DNA from: Polyangiaceae bacterium
GTDB lineage: Bacteria; Myxococcota_A; Polyangia; Polyangiales; Polyangiaceae
Reading direction: 5' to 3'
Assembly (NCBI GenBank): GCA_022842465.1
Contig: JALHPN010000003.1
Location: 1-64,000 of the forward strand
DNA: 64,000 bases
Positions 28,690-38,372 of this stretch are shown piece by piece (position 1 is the stretch's first letter; each line of letters begins with the position of its first letter). Under the pieces are notes generated by a model that saw nothing but the letters and a program-made list of their open reading frames with translations, did not search any database and was not told the origin of the DNA. Both the position numbers and the translations under genes were made by a program.

Positions 28690-29943
28690 GTGGAGACGTT
28701 CGAAGGCGAGCTCGTCGTCCACGAGAGGAACCGCTGGCTCGTTGCGGCCATGGCGGTGCTAGGAGCGGTGGGCATCCTGGCGATTCCGTGCGTCGCGCTG
28801 CCCGCCCGGTTGGTGTGGCTCACGTTGGCCTCGAGCGTCCTCGCCGGCGCGTGCCTCGGGCTGCTGCCGTGGGTGTTGCAGACGAACGCGCTCGCGCGCA
28901 AGCGCGTTCGCCGGGTACGCGTGATGAGCGAAGGGCTCTGCGTCGACGGGCGCGTGCGGTCGCGCGTGCACGATGCACGCGTCTTGCGCCGGGGCGACGC
29001 GCTTCGCGTTCGCCTCCTCGGACGGCTCGGGATTCCCGTCCTCGATGTGAGCGTGAGTACGGACGAGGAAGCGGAGGCGATCGTCCGCGCGTCGGGCCAC
29101 GGTGTCGAGGCGAGGAGCGCAACCTTCCGCGGCGATGCCATCGCTGGCCTCGCGGGGTGGGCCAAGGTCGGGGCGTTGACGGCGACCGTCCTGCTCACCT
29201 TCGCACCCTATCTTGCGTTTCTCGCGCTGAGGCGGTGGTTCCCGCTCCTGATGCCGAACGCTCCCTGGCCCTTGCTCGTCGGGGTCCTCGCGACGCTGAC
29301 CGCGATGTTCTTCCTCTCGCGCGAGCGTGTCGTGATCGGCACGGACGGCGTGCTCGTTCGGTCCGCGTGGAGGAGGCGGTTCGTCGCGTTCGATGCCCTC
29401 GGGAAGATCGAGGTCGAAAGCAATGCCGTCGGCCTTCATGCGGACGGCGAGGTCGTTCGTATCGTTCTCGGCGACACGGCACGCGGTTTCTCCTGGCGCG
29501 AGAACGCCGTCACGGGCGCGTTCGCGGCACGCGTCGAGGACGCGCTCGCCGTGTTTCGTGCGCGCGCCTCTGCGCGCTCGCTCGCCGCGAAGCTCTCCCG
29601 GTACGGCGAAGCGACGCGAGACGCGTGGCTCGAACGCTTGCGCGCGGTCGCCGGACTTGATGCGACGTACAGAGAGCCCGCCGTGCGGGACGACGAGCTC
29701 TGGAGCGTCGTCGAGGATCCTGGCGCGCCCGAGAGCGCGCGGCTCGGCGCGGCGTGGGTGTTGCGGCGTCGTGAAGGAGACCACGAGCCGGTCGCCGAGC
29801 GCCTCCGCGTCGCCGCCGAGACGACGGCCGCGCCTCGACTGCGCGTCGGCCTCGCAGCCGTCGCAGACGGCGGGGCTCCGGATCTCGAAGACGCGCCGGA
29901 GGAGCGCAGGCGCATGAACGCACGCGACACGATCACGTCGTGA
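28690..29943 (+). CDS. Uncharacterised membrane protein
   Basis: GTG start; two pairs of TM segments with PH-like intervening segments; ATP-independent fold suspected. Confidence 0.65.
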   Translation: METFEGELVVHERNRWLVAAMAVLGAVGILAIPCVALPARLVWLTLASSVLAGACLGLLPWVLQTNALARKRVRRVRVMSEGLCVDGRVRSRVHDARVLRRGDALRVRLLGRLGIPVLDVSVSTDEEAEAIVRASGHGVEARSATFRGDAIAGLAGWAKVGALTATVLLTFAPYLAFLALRRWFPLLMPNAPWPLLVGVLATLTAMFFLSRERVVIGTDGVLVRSAWRRRFVAFDALGKIEVESNAVGLHADGEVVRIVLGDTARGFSWRENAVTGAFAARVEDALAVFRARASARSLAAKLSRYGEATRDAWLERLRAVAGLDATYREPAVRDDELWSVVEDPGAPESARLGAAWVLRRREGDHEPVAERLRVAAETTAAPRLRVGLAAVADGGAPDLEDAPEERRRMNARDTITS

Positions 29944-31169
29944 AGACCTATCGCGAGCTCGTCGCCGCCGCGCGTGAAGCCGGCACGCCCGTCACGCTCG
30001 ACGAGGTGAAGCGCAGGCTGGACGCGCGCGAGCCCATCGTCCTCGTCGACGTGCGCGAGCCTGGCGAGACGGCAGGAGGAACGCTCCCGGGCGCGCTGGC
30101 CATCCCGCGCGGCATCCTCGAAGGGAAAATCGAAGGCGCCGTCCCCGATCGCGGCGCACGCATCGTGACGTACTGCGGGGGTGGAGGCCGCGCGGCGCTC
30201 GCGGCGAGATCGCTCGCCGAGCTCGGCTACACGCATGTCGAGGCGGCGACCGAGGGCTTCACGCGCTGGCGCGAGCTCGGGTTCCAGGTCGAGGGCGGGC
30301 TCGAAGGCTCCGTCGCTCCGTCGGTCGCCGAACGTGCGGTCGCGGCGTTCGGTGATGGGCAGCGGGCTCGGTACGCGCGTCACCTCGCGCTCCCGGAGAT
30401 CGGCGAAGCGGGTCAGCGCGCGCTCCTCGCGAAGAAGGTGCTCGTGCTCGGCGCGGGCGGCCTCGGCTCGCCTGCCGCGCTGTATCTCGCCGCGGCGGGC
30501 GTCGGCACGATCGGCCTCGTCGATGCCGATGTCGTCGACGCGTCGAACCTCCAACGCCAGGTCCTCCACGGCACGGCGCGCCTCGGCGCGTCGAAGGTCG
30601 CGAGCGGCGCCGAGCGCCTCGCGGACTTGAACCCCGACGTTCGCGTCGTCCCGCATGCCGAGCGTCTCACGAGCGCCAACGTCGAGCGCCTCCTCGCCCC
30701 CTACGACGTCGTCGTCGACGGCACCGACAACTTCCCCACCCGCTACCTCGTCAGCGACGCCGGCGTGTGGCTCGGCAAGCCCGTCGTCCACGCGGCCGTC
30801 TCCCGCTTCGAGGGCCAGCTCACCACCTTCGTCTCCGACCGCGCCGCCGCCGCCACCGGTCTCCCCTCCGGCCCCTGCTACCGCTGCCTCTTCCCGATGC
30901 CTCCTCCCGCCGAGCTCGCGCCGAGCTGCGCCGACGACGGCGTCCTCGGCGTCGTGCCCGGCGTCCTCGGCGTCCTCCAGGCCAACGAGACCCTCAAGCT
31001 CCTCCTCGGCCTCGGCGCCCCGCTCGTCGGCCGCATCCTCACCTACGACGCGAAGGCCACCCACTTCCGCGAGCTCCGCCTCCCCCGCTCCCCCTCCTGC
31101 CCCGTGTGCGGCCCCACCCCTTCCATCACCACCTACGTGGACTACCCCGCCTTCTGCGCCCCCCCCTGA
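29940..31169 (+). CDS. ThiF/MoeB-type adenylyltransferase with N-terminal rhodanese domain
   Basis: Rhodanese VDVREPGE...VTYCGGGGRAA; E1 VLVLGAGGLGSPAALYLAAAGVGTIGLVDADVVDASNLQRQVLH; CYRC...CPVC zinc site. Confidence 0.93.
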   Translation: MKTYRELVAAAREAGTPVTLDEVKRRLDAREPIVLVDVREPGETAGGTLPGALAIPRGILEGKIEGAVPDRGARIVTYCGGGGRAALAARSLAELGYTHVEAATEGFTRWRELGFQVEGGLEGSVAPSVAERAVAAFGDGQRARYARHLALPEIGEAGQRALLAKKVLVLGAGGLGSPAALYLAAAGVGTIGLVDADVVDASNLQRQVLHGTARLGASKVASGAERLADLNPDVRVVPHAERLTSANVERLLAPYDVVVDGTDNFPTRYLVSDAGVWLGKPVVHAAVSRFEGQLTTFVSDRAAAATGLPSGPCYRCLFPMPPPAELAPSCADDGVLGVVPGVLGVLQANETLKLLLGLGAPLVGRILTYDAKATHFRELRLPRSPSCPVCGPTPSITTYVDYPAFCAPP

Positions 31170-31244
31170 CCGCCGTCTCGTGGCTCGGGCTCGGGGCTCG
31201 ATTCCCCGTTCGGGTTCGTGAGCGGGAGCGGGCACAGCGGCGAA

Positions 31245-31488
31245 GGCCCGGAGGCTCTCTCTCCAAGCGAAAAGGGTCGCGAGCGGAGCGCCGAAGCTTG
31301 GAAGGTGCTGACGAGGGGCCGACCAACTCGGGGGCCCCAAACCGCGTCTCCCGGTGGGAACGCCTCGACAGGTCGATGGCACGATCTGACGGCCGCTCGA
31401 AATGGTTTCGGGGGGAGGCCCCGCCGAAATGACCCCCGCGTTCGGCAAGACCGCGCCCCCATCGCGCAGGAGAGAGAGCCTCCGGGCC
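31245..31488. repeat. 244-bp non-coding element bounded by 20-bp perfect inverted repeats (MITE/REP-like candidate)
   Basis: ggcccggaggctctctctcc at 31245-31264; exact reverse complement ggagagagagcctccgggcc at 31469-31488; internal tttcgggggg/ccccgccgaaa hairpin. Confidence 0.65.
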
Positions 31489-31562
31489 GGCAGCCGCCCT
31501 CCAGGTCACGATTCCCCCGCCCCCCCTTGCATCCGCCCCCCCGCTGGTTAAAGCCTCGCTCC

Positions 31563-33395
31563 ATGGGCGAGCACGTCTTCCAAGCCGAGGTCGGCCGGGT
31601 CCTGTCCCTGGTCATCAACTCGCTGTATTCGAACAAGGAGATCTTCCTCCGCGAGCTCGTCTCGAACGCCTCCGACGCGCTCGACAAGCTCCGCTTCCGC
31701 GCGCTCACGGAGCCGACGCTCCTCGAGGGAGACGAGAAGCTCGTCATCCGTCTCCGCCCCGAGGCGAACGACCGCGTGCTCGTGATCGAGGACACGGGCA
31801 TCGGCATGACCGAGGCCGAGCTCGTCGAGAACCTCGGCACGGTCGCGCGCTCGGGGTCCCAGGCCTTCCTCGAGAAGCTCGAGGCGAGCGCGAAGAAGGA
31901 CGTATCCATCATCGGCCAGTTCGGGGTCGGCTTCTACAGCGCGTACCTCGTGGCCGATCGCGTGGAGGTCGTGTCGCGCGCCGCGGGGACCGACAAGGCG
32001 TGGAAGTGGTCGTCCACGGGTAAGGACACGTTCACGATCGAGCCGGCCGAGCGCGCGACGCGCGGCACGGAGATCCGCCTGCATCTCCGGGAGGACCAGA
32101 AGGATCTCCTCGAGCCGTGGCGTCTCCGGGACCTCGTGCGCCGCTACTCGGACTACATGGCGTATCCGATCGAGCTGGGCGGGGAGGCGATCAACCAGGC
32201 GCGCGCGCTCTGGCAGCGGCCGAAGGCGGAGATCACCCGCGAGCAGTACGACGAGCTCTACAAGCACCTCACCCACGACTTCGAGAAGCCGCTCGCGCAC
32301 ACGCACTTCCGCGTCGAGGGGACGCAGGAGTTCGTGGGGCTCTTCTGGCTGCCGAAGGAGCCGCCGTTCGATCTCGACGATCCCCGCAAGCAGCGCGGCG
32401 TGCGGCTCTTCGTGAAGCGCGTGCTGGTGATGGAGGACTGCGAGGCGGTCCTTCCGCAGTGGCTCCGCTTCGTGCGCGGGCTCGTGGACTCGGACGATCT
32501 CCCGCTCAACGTGTCGCGCGAGCTCCTCCAGGAGTCGTCGACGCTCCGGACGATCAGAAAGCAGGTCGTGAAGCGCGTGCTCGATCTCCTCGACGAGGTC
32601 GCGAAGGACCGGCCCGAGGACTACATCGGGTTCTGGACCGACTTCGGACGGATCTTCAAGGAGGGTCTCGTCGTCGATCCCGAGTGGAAGGAGCGCATCG
32701 CGAAGCTCGCGCGCTTCTCCAGCACGCAGGGTGAGACCCTCACGTCGCTCGACGACTACGTCGGGCGGATGAAGGACGGGCAGGAGGCGATCTACTACGT
32801 CACGGGCGAGTCACGCGGCGCGCTCGAGGGGTCGCCCTACCTCGAGGCGCTCCGCGCGCGCGGCTACGAGGTCCTGCTCATGACGGACGCGGTCGACACG
32901 TGGGCCTCGGAGAACCTCGGCGAGTTCGAGGGCAAGAAGCTCGTGAACGCGATGCGCGCGGAGGTCACGCTCCCGGAGGACGAGGCGGCGAAGAAGAAGA
33001 CGGAGGAGGCGGGGAAGGACCTCGAACCCCTCGTCGCCGCGGCGAAGAAGGTGCTCGAGGGACGCGTTCGCGACGTGAAGCTCTCGTCGCGTCTCCTCGA
33101 GTCGGCCGCGTGCCTGGTGCTCGCGCAGGGGGCGATGCCGGCGCACCTCGAGAAGATCATGCAGCGCTCGGGGCGCGACGTGACGCGCGGCAAGCGTGAC
33201 CTCGAGCTCAACCCGACGCACCCGGCCGTGCGGAGCCTCGGCCTCCTCGCGGCGAAGGACGCGGAGGATCCGAAGCTCAAGGACTGGCTCACGCTCCTCT
33301 ACGAACAGTCACTCGTCGCGGAGGGGAGCCCGCTCGACGATCCCAACGGCTTCGCCCGGCGCGTCACGTCGCTGCTCGTGCACGCGACGACCTGA
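31563..33395 (+). CDS. htpG: Molecular chaperone HtpG (Hsp90)
   Basis: [29 protein letters not shown]-like, [72 protein letters not shown]. Confidence 0.97.
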
Positions 33396-33396
33396 G

Positions 33397-33441
33397 GCGC
33401 CCAGGACAGGGGCGTCGACGACGTCAGACGTCCCTGGGCGG
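33397..33441. terminator. Possible bidirectional hairpin between convergent htpG and Uma2 genes
   Basis: gcgcccagg...cctgggcgg arms with a small bulge; no clear U tract. Confidence 0.35.
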
Positions 33442-34011
33442 CGGCGGGAAGATCCTCGCCAAATCGAGCTCTACGGCCTCGAAGGGGGGAATGCGCGCGC
33501 GCGAGGTTGCGTCGAAGGCGCCGGAGTCCACCCAGCGCCGCGCCTCCGGATCGAGTCGGTAGGTCTCGAGCGTCCGAGCCACGGGGTCGGCGATCCAGTA
33601 GTGGCCGACACCAGACTCGGCGTAGAGGTGGCGCTTCGTCACGCGGTCGTGTCCGGCGTTGCTCGGCGAGAGCACCTCGCAGATCCAGTCGGGCACGACC
33701 TTGATGGGTCGCATGTCCCACGGCTCGGGGAGACGCTCCCTGCGCCAGCCCGCGAGGTCGGGCTGGACGACGTCGTGGACGCCGAGCTCGACGTCGACCT
33801 CGGCGAAAATCCACCAGCCGCCCGGCCCCCCGAACCCGTCGTCCTGGTCGAACGGGCCGCCCACGAAGCGGACGAGACCTCCCTGGATGCTCGCGTGGCG
33901 TGGCAGGGGACTCGGCGGCGTGACGAGCACGCCGCGCAGGACCTCGGCCCGCGTGCCTTCGGGCAGTGCGAGGAGATCGGCGTAGGTCGCGAGCTTCTTC
34001 GCGCCGTGCAT
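33424..34011 (-). CDS. Uma2 family (DUF820) putative PD-(D/E)XK protein
   Basis: RAEVLRGVLVTPPSP, VVQPDLAGWRRERLP, PDWICEVLSPSNAGHDRVTKRHLYAESGVGHYWIADP. Confidence 0.92.
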   Translation of the reverse strand: MHGAKKLATYADLLALPEGTRAEVLRGVLVTPPSPLPRHASIQGGLVRFVGGPFDQDDGFGGPGGWWIFAEVDVELGVHDVVQPDLAGWRRERLPEPWDMRPIKVVPDWICEVLSPSNAGHDRVTKRHLYAESGVGHYWIADPVARTLETYRLDPEARRWVDSGAFDATSRARIPPFEAVELDLARIFPPPPRDV

Positions 34012-34016
34012 GCGGG

Positions 34017-36737
34017 TCAGATCGTAGCATTCCGCCGCGAAGGCGACGACGTGAGCCCGAGGACACGGACGTAGTCGTCGATCATCCGGCTGACCTCGAA
34101 GCGCTCCTCGGCGCGGGCGCGTCCGGCCGCGCCCATCGCGATCCGGCGAGCTTCGTTCGACGCGAGCGCGACGAGCGCCTCGCCGAGCTCGCGCTCGCCG
34201 GCGCGCGGGACGACGAGCCCGGTGAGCTCGTGAACGATCTGCTCGCGTGCGCCCCCGACGTCGGTGGCGACGACGGCGAGGCCCTCGGCCATCGCCTCGA
34301 GCGACGCGTTCGGGCAGCCGCTCGGCTCCGAGATCATCGCGAAGAGGTCGAGCTCGCGGAGGAACGTCGTCGCGTGTTGCTCGCCCACGAAGGTGACGGG
34401 CAGGTCCCGCGCGAGGTCTTCGAGCATCGCGGCGTGGTCCTCCGCGCCGAGCTCTACCGGCCCGGCGATGCGGACGTCGAGCCGCGTCCGCAGCGACGGC
34501 TCGATCGCCACAGCATGGGCCACCGCGCGGACGAGCTGCTCGAGCTTCTTGTCGGGGCTGACGCGCGCGAGCGTCCCGACCACGACGCGCGCTGTACCCA
34601 CACGTCGCCGCCGCGACGTCGGCTCGGACATCGGGACGCCGTTGGGCACGACGTGCACCGGCACGCCGAGGACGTCCTCCGCGCGCGCGCGCTCGGCCTC
34701 GTACTTCACCACCGCGCCCCGGAGGAGCCGCCCGTACGTACGCGCGTCGCGCACGGGATGCCCGGCGCGAGGCGCCTCGAAGTACTTCGCGAGCGACGCG
34801 AAGCACATCTCGCCGGGGCTCACGTCCCAGACGGGGACCCCGGCGAGGAGCTCGGCGACGAGCACCTTGTGCTGCGCGATCACGTTCCAGAAGACGACCG
34901 CATCGGGGTCGAACGTGTCGACGAAGCGAGCGACCGCGTCCGCCGTCACGAGGGGATCGACCGCTCCGGCGCGCGGAGCGGCGAGGACGGGAACGCCGGC
35001 CGCGAGGAGCCGCTCGCGGCCGCGGGTCGGATGGGATGCCTGCTCCTGGATCACGACCGCGGCCGCACGGATCCGGCGCGCGTGGAGCCCGAGGAGGAGC
35101 CGCTGCGCGCTCGACTGCGCGCCGCCGGTCGCGAAATTGTTCGCGACGAGCACGAGCCCACCACGTCGCGCTCCCCCGCGGCGCGCTCCAGCGGCCCGCG
35201 CGAGGAGCATCGCCTGTCGTGCCGCCATGGCCGCGCTCCCGAAGGCAGGGGCGAGCCGCGCGGGCCTGGGCGCCTCTCGCGACGACGCCTCCGCGACGGC
35301 CTCCGCGAATCGTTCGGCGGGCGCGTCGACGGGCACCCGCCACACACCGGCATGCGCCGCGGCGATCTCCTCCGCGCCGCTCACGTCCGTCGTCACGAGC
35401 GGCTTCCGCGCGCGCATCGCCTCGAGCTGCACGAGGCTCAGCCCCTCGAAGGCGCTCGTCGAGACGACGACGTCCGCCGCGGCGAAGAACGCGGAAGGGT
35501 CCTCGCGGGTACCCGCCATCCGCACGCGCGACGAGACCCCGCTCGCGAGCGCCGAAGACTCGACCGCGGAGGCCACCGAGGTCGCGGCGGGGTCGCGGCT
35601 CACGGCTTCGCCGACGAGGACGACGTGAGCGTCGATGCCCCGCGCGACGAGGGCAGAGACGATGCTCGGGAGGAGCTCGAGCCTCTTCTGCGGGCGATGG
35701 TTCGCGATCGAGAGGAGGAGCAGCGCGTCGTCCGCGAGGCCGAGCTCTGCGCGGATCGCACGGCGCGCCTCGTCGGCCATCGCGAGGGCATGATCACCGA
35801 CGCCGTTCCATGCGATGCGCGTGCGGGACGCGAGCGGCGGGCTCGCCGCGCCAAAGCTCGCCGCGACACTCGTGCCGCAGGCGAGGACCATCGCGACGTC
35901 GGTCTCCCCGAGCGACGTGGTCTCCGGCGCCCAGCCCGGACGATCGTTGTGGAGCGTGAGGGCGACGGGCACGTCCGTCTCGCGCGCGAGGGCGCGGATC
36001 TCGCCCCCGGACACGAGGTGGACGTGCACGACGTCCGCCTCCTCGGCTTCGGCGAGCTCGGCGAGGCGCGCGATGCGGGCCGCGCGCGGCCCGCCCGCCG
36101 CCGCGAGGTCGACCGTCCCTTCGGGCGCGTCGAGCACGGAGCGCGAAGGACGATCGAGGACGGCGAGCGTCACGTGAGCGCCGGCCGCGCGGAGGCCCTC
36201 CACCAGAGAGACCACGACGCGCTCCGCACCGCCGCGGTGCAGCGTCGTCACGACCTCGATCACGCGCAGCGCGTCGTCGGCTTCGACGTCGAGAGCCGCG
36301 AACCGCACCGCGCGCGTCCCGGCGTCGTGCGCGAGCGCGAGGCACGCGGCGTCGAGAGAGGCGCGCGCGACCCGGTGACCCAGTCGATGAGGCTCGTCGA
36401 CGAAGACGCTGTCGATCCTCGGCAAAACCGCGGCGCGCGTGAGGTCTCCCGCCGCGAGCGCCGCGGCCCAGGCCGGGGCGACCTCGCCACGCACGAAGGT
36501 CGCCCCGAACGCGAGCAAGGTCCGCCCCGTCGCGCTCGCCGGTGGAGACCTCGGAGCACCGACGGGCCGCGCCCCCGCACGCAGGACCCACGCGGGTCCC
36601 CGAGCCTGCTCGAGGAACGGGGCGAGCTCGTCCTCCTGCAACACCGCTGCACGTAGCCCCCGGCGCGCGAGCGCGCGGCGCGTCCGCTCCGCGAGGAAGC
36701 GCGGCGCATCCGCCGCTCCGACGACGACGACCTCCAC
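34017..36737 (-). CDS. Double GT-B glycosyltransferase (two GT4-like modules)
   Basis: Two modules, each with EPSG/EGLS-type C-lobe motifs: TSAFEGLSLVQLEAMRARKPLVTTDVSGAEEI and ISEPSGCPNASLEAMAEGLAVVATDVGGAREQI. Confidence 0.88.
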   Translation of the reverse strand: MEVVVVGAADAPRFLAERTRRALARRGLRAAVLQEDELAPFLEQARGPAWVLRAGARPVGAPRSPPASATGRTLLAFGATFVRGEVAPAWAAALAAGDLTRAAVLPRIDSVFVDEPHRLGHRVARASLDAACLALAHDAGTRAVRFAALDVEADDALRVIEVVTTLHRGGAERVVVSLVEGLRAAGAHVTLAVLDRPSRSVLDAPEGTVDLAAAGGPRAARIARLAELAEAEEADVVHVHLVSGGEIRALARETDVPVALTLHNDRPGWAPETTSLGETDVAMVLACGTSVAASFGAASPPLASRTRIAWNGVGDHALAMADEARRAIRAELGLADDALLLLSIANHRPQKRLELLPSIVSALVARGIDAHVVLVGEAVSRDPAATSVASAVESSALASGVSSRVRMAGTREDPSAFFAAADVVVSTSAFEGLSLVQLEAMRARKPLVTTDVSGAEEIAAAHAGVWRVPVDAPAERFAEAVAEASSREAPRPARLAPAFGSAAMAARQAMLLARAAGARRGGARRGGLVLVANNFATGGAQSSAQRLLLGLHARRIRAAAVVIQEQASHPTRGRERLLAAGVPVLAAPRAGAVDPLVTADAVARFVDTFDPDAVVFWNVIAQHKVLVAELLAGVPVWDVSPGEMCFASLAKYFEAPRAGHPVRDARTYGRLLRGAVVKYEAERARAEDVLGVPVHVVPNGVPMSEPTSRRRRVGTARVVVGTLARVSPDKKLEQLVRAVAHAVAIEPSLRTRLDVRIAGPVELGAEDHAAMLEDLARDLPVTFVGEQHATTFLRELDLFAMISEPSGCPNASLEAMAEGLAVVATDVGGAREQIVHELTGLVVPRAGERELGEALVALASNEARRIAMGAAGRARAEERFEVSRMIDDYVRVLGLTSSPSRRNATI

Positions 36738-36738
36738 C

Positions 36739-38358
36739 TCAGTACGCGCGCGGCGTCCCGAGGAACGGCTCGGGCTCGCTCGCAGAGGAGGTGGACGACG
36801 TCCACGTCGACGGTTCGTCCGGAGCCTGGATCGTCGTGCTCTCGGAGATCGACGGCGTGGTGAAGACCTGCTGGACGATGACCGCCGTGGCCGCCTGCTC
36901 CTCCGTGGCGGCGTGAGGCGGCGGCGCCGCGCGAGGCGAAGCCACGGACGCGGCCGGAGGGCTCGCCGCGCGCGTCTCGGGCTGGCGGTACCCGCTCGCG
37001 ACGACGGGCGCGACCTCGAGGATGCGGATCCCGCTCGGCCGCCCGCCCGTGTAGACGAAGCTCTCCTCCGTCCCGTCGAGCGGCACCACGTCGGAGACGA
37101 CGGTGCCGTTCACGACGCACTCGTACCTCACGCGTGTGCCGCGCGAGCTCGCGGGTCCCCTCACGTAGAACCCGTCGTCTGCCGGGCGCGTCTCGAACCC
37201 GCTCATGCCCGCGGCCTGGCCGCGCCGCCGCGCGAGGAGCCACGCGATCACGGCGCCGGCCGCGGCCGCGGGCGCGAGGAGGAGCGACCATCCGAACCCG
37301 TCGGCGCTCGGGGTCACGCCCATCCCTGCGTTAGAGGCGTCCTTCGCGCTTCCCCCGTCGCCGTCGTCTGCCGGACCGAGGCCGGTCGACGCGCTCCCGA
37401 GCGGGAGGGGCGCCGCCGTGGCGAAGCCCGACACGCCGGACCCTCCGAGCATGCCCGGACCGAGGCTCTCTTCGTCGGAGACCACGAGGCGGAATCCGTT
37501 CTCCGCGCTCCGCGTCCCGGGCGTCGCGCGGTAGCGAGCGGCGCTCCTGCCGCGCTTCGGATCTCGATTCCACGATCCGCCGCGCAGGACTCGGCGCTCG
37601 GGCTCGCCGGCGACGCCGCTCGTCTGCTCCGGGTCCACCGCGGGTCCCTTCCCGTACGGCGCATGGACGTCGCGGCACCACTCGTAGACGTTGCCGGACA
37701 TGTCGAAGAGTCCGAACGGATTCGCCGGCCGCTCCCCGCGCGGATGTGTCCCCGCCCCGTGCTGTTTGAACCAGCCGGCCGCGAGGGCGTCTTGCTCCGT
37801 GGCGCCGGCGTACCAGGGCGTCGTCGTCCCGCCGCGCGCGGCGTACTCCCACTCGGCCTCGGTCGGCAGGCGGACGCGACGCCCCGTCTTCCGCGTCGCC
37901 CACGCCGCGAACGCGTTCGCGTCCCCCCACGTCACGAGGACGACGGGATGGTCGTCGTTCTGCGGGAAGCCGGGCGTTCGCCAGGTGAAGTCCTTCTTCT
38001 GGACGAGCGCCTTGCCGTCCCATCCGTACCCGCCGCTCGCGCCGCGCTCCGCCTCGGTGAGGTAGCGCGCGTCTGCGACGAAGGCCGCGAACTCTCCGCG
38101 CGACACGAGGTCCCGCGCGATCCAGAAGTCGTGCGTGATGGAGACCGGTCGCGGTGCCTCGTCCGTCTCGCGGCCGGCCTCTGCCGCGGGCGAGCCCTGG
38201 GTGAGCCTGCCCTTCGGGATGCGCAGGAAGACATGCTGCGTCGCCCCGTAGTCGAGCGTCAGCTCCCGCTTGTCCTGACCGCGGGCCTCGACGGCGACGA
38301 GCGCGAGACCGCTCCCGAGCACGAAGGCGAGGGTCCTGGGCGTGGGCGCATACCTCAC
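36739..38358 (-). CDS. SUMF1/FGE-like (formylglycine-generating-enzyme fold) secreted protein
   Basis: PRPVSITHDFWIARDLVSRGEFAAF, VRLPTEAEWEYAARGG, NPFGLFDMSGNVYEWCRD, RVLRGGSWNRD; GTG start. Confidence 0.88.
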   Translation of the reverse strand: MRYAPTPRTLAFVLGSGLALVAVEARGQDKRELTLDYGATQHVFLRIPKGRLTQGSPAAEAGRETDEAPRPVSITHDFWIARDLVSRGEFAAFVADARYLTEAERGASGGYGWDGKALVQKKDFTWRTPGFPQNDDHPVVLVTWGDANAFAAWATRKTGRRVRLPTEAEWEYAARGGTTTPWYAGATEQDALAAGWFKQHGAGTHPRGERPANPFGLFDMSGNVYEWCRDVHAPYGKGPAVDPEQTSGVAGEPERRVLRGGSWNRDPKRGRSAARYRATPGTRSAENGFRLVVSDEESLGPGMLGGSGVSGFATAAPLPLGSASTGLGPADDGDGGSAKDASNAGMGVTPSADGFGWSLLLAPAAAAGAVIAWLLARRRGQAAGMSGFETRPADDGFYVRGPASSRGTRVRYECVVNGTVVSDVVPLDGTEESFVYTGGRPSGIRILEVAPVVASGYRQPETRAASPPAASVASPRAAPPPHAATEEQAATAVIVQQVFTTPSISESTTIQAPDEPSTWTSSTSSASEPEPFLGTPRAY

Positions 38359-38372
38359 GCCCGCTGTATACC

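Noticed and set aside
33966-36656. 896-aa plus-strand ORF
   Set aside because: Antisense to the double glycosyltransferase; no recognisable domains.
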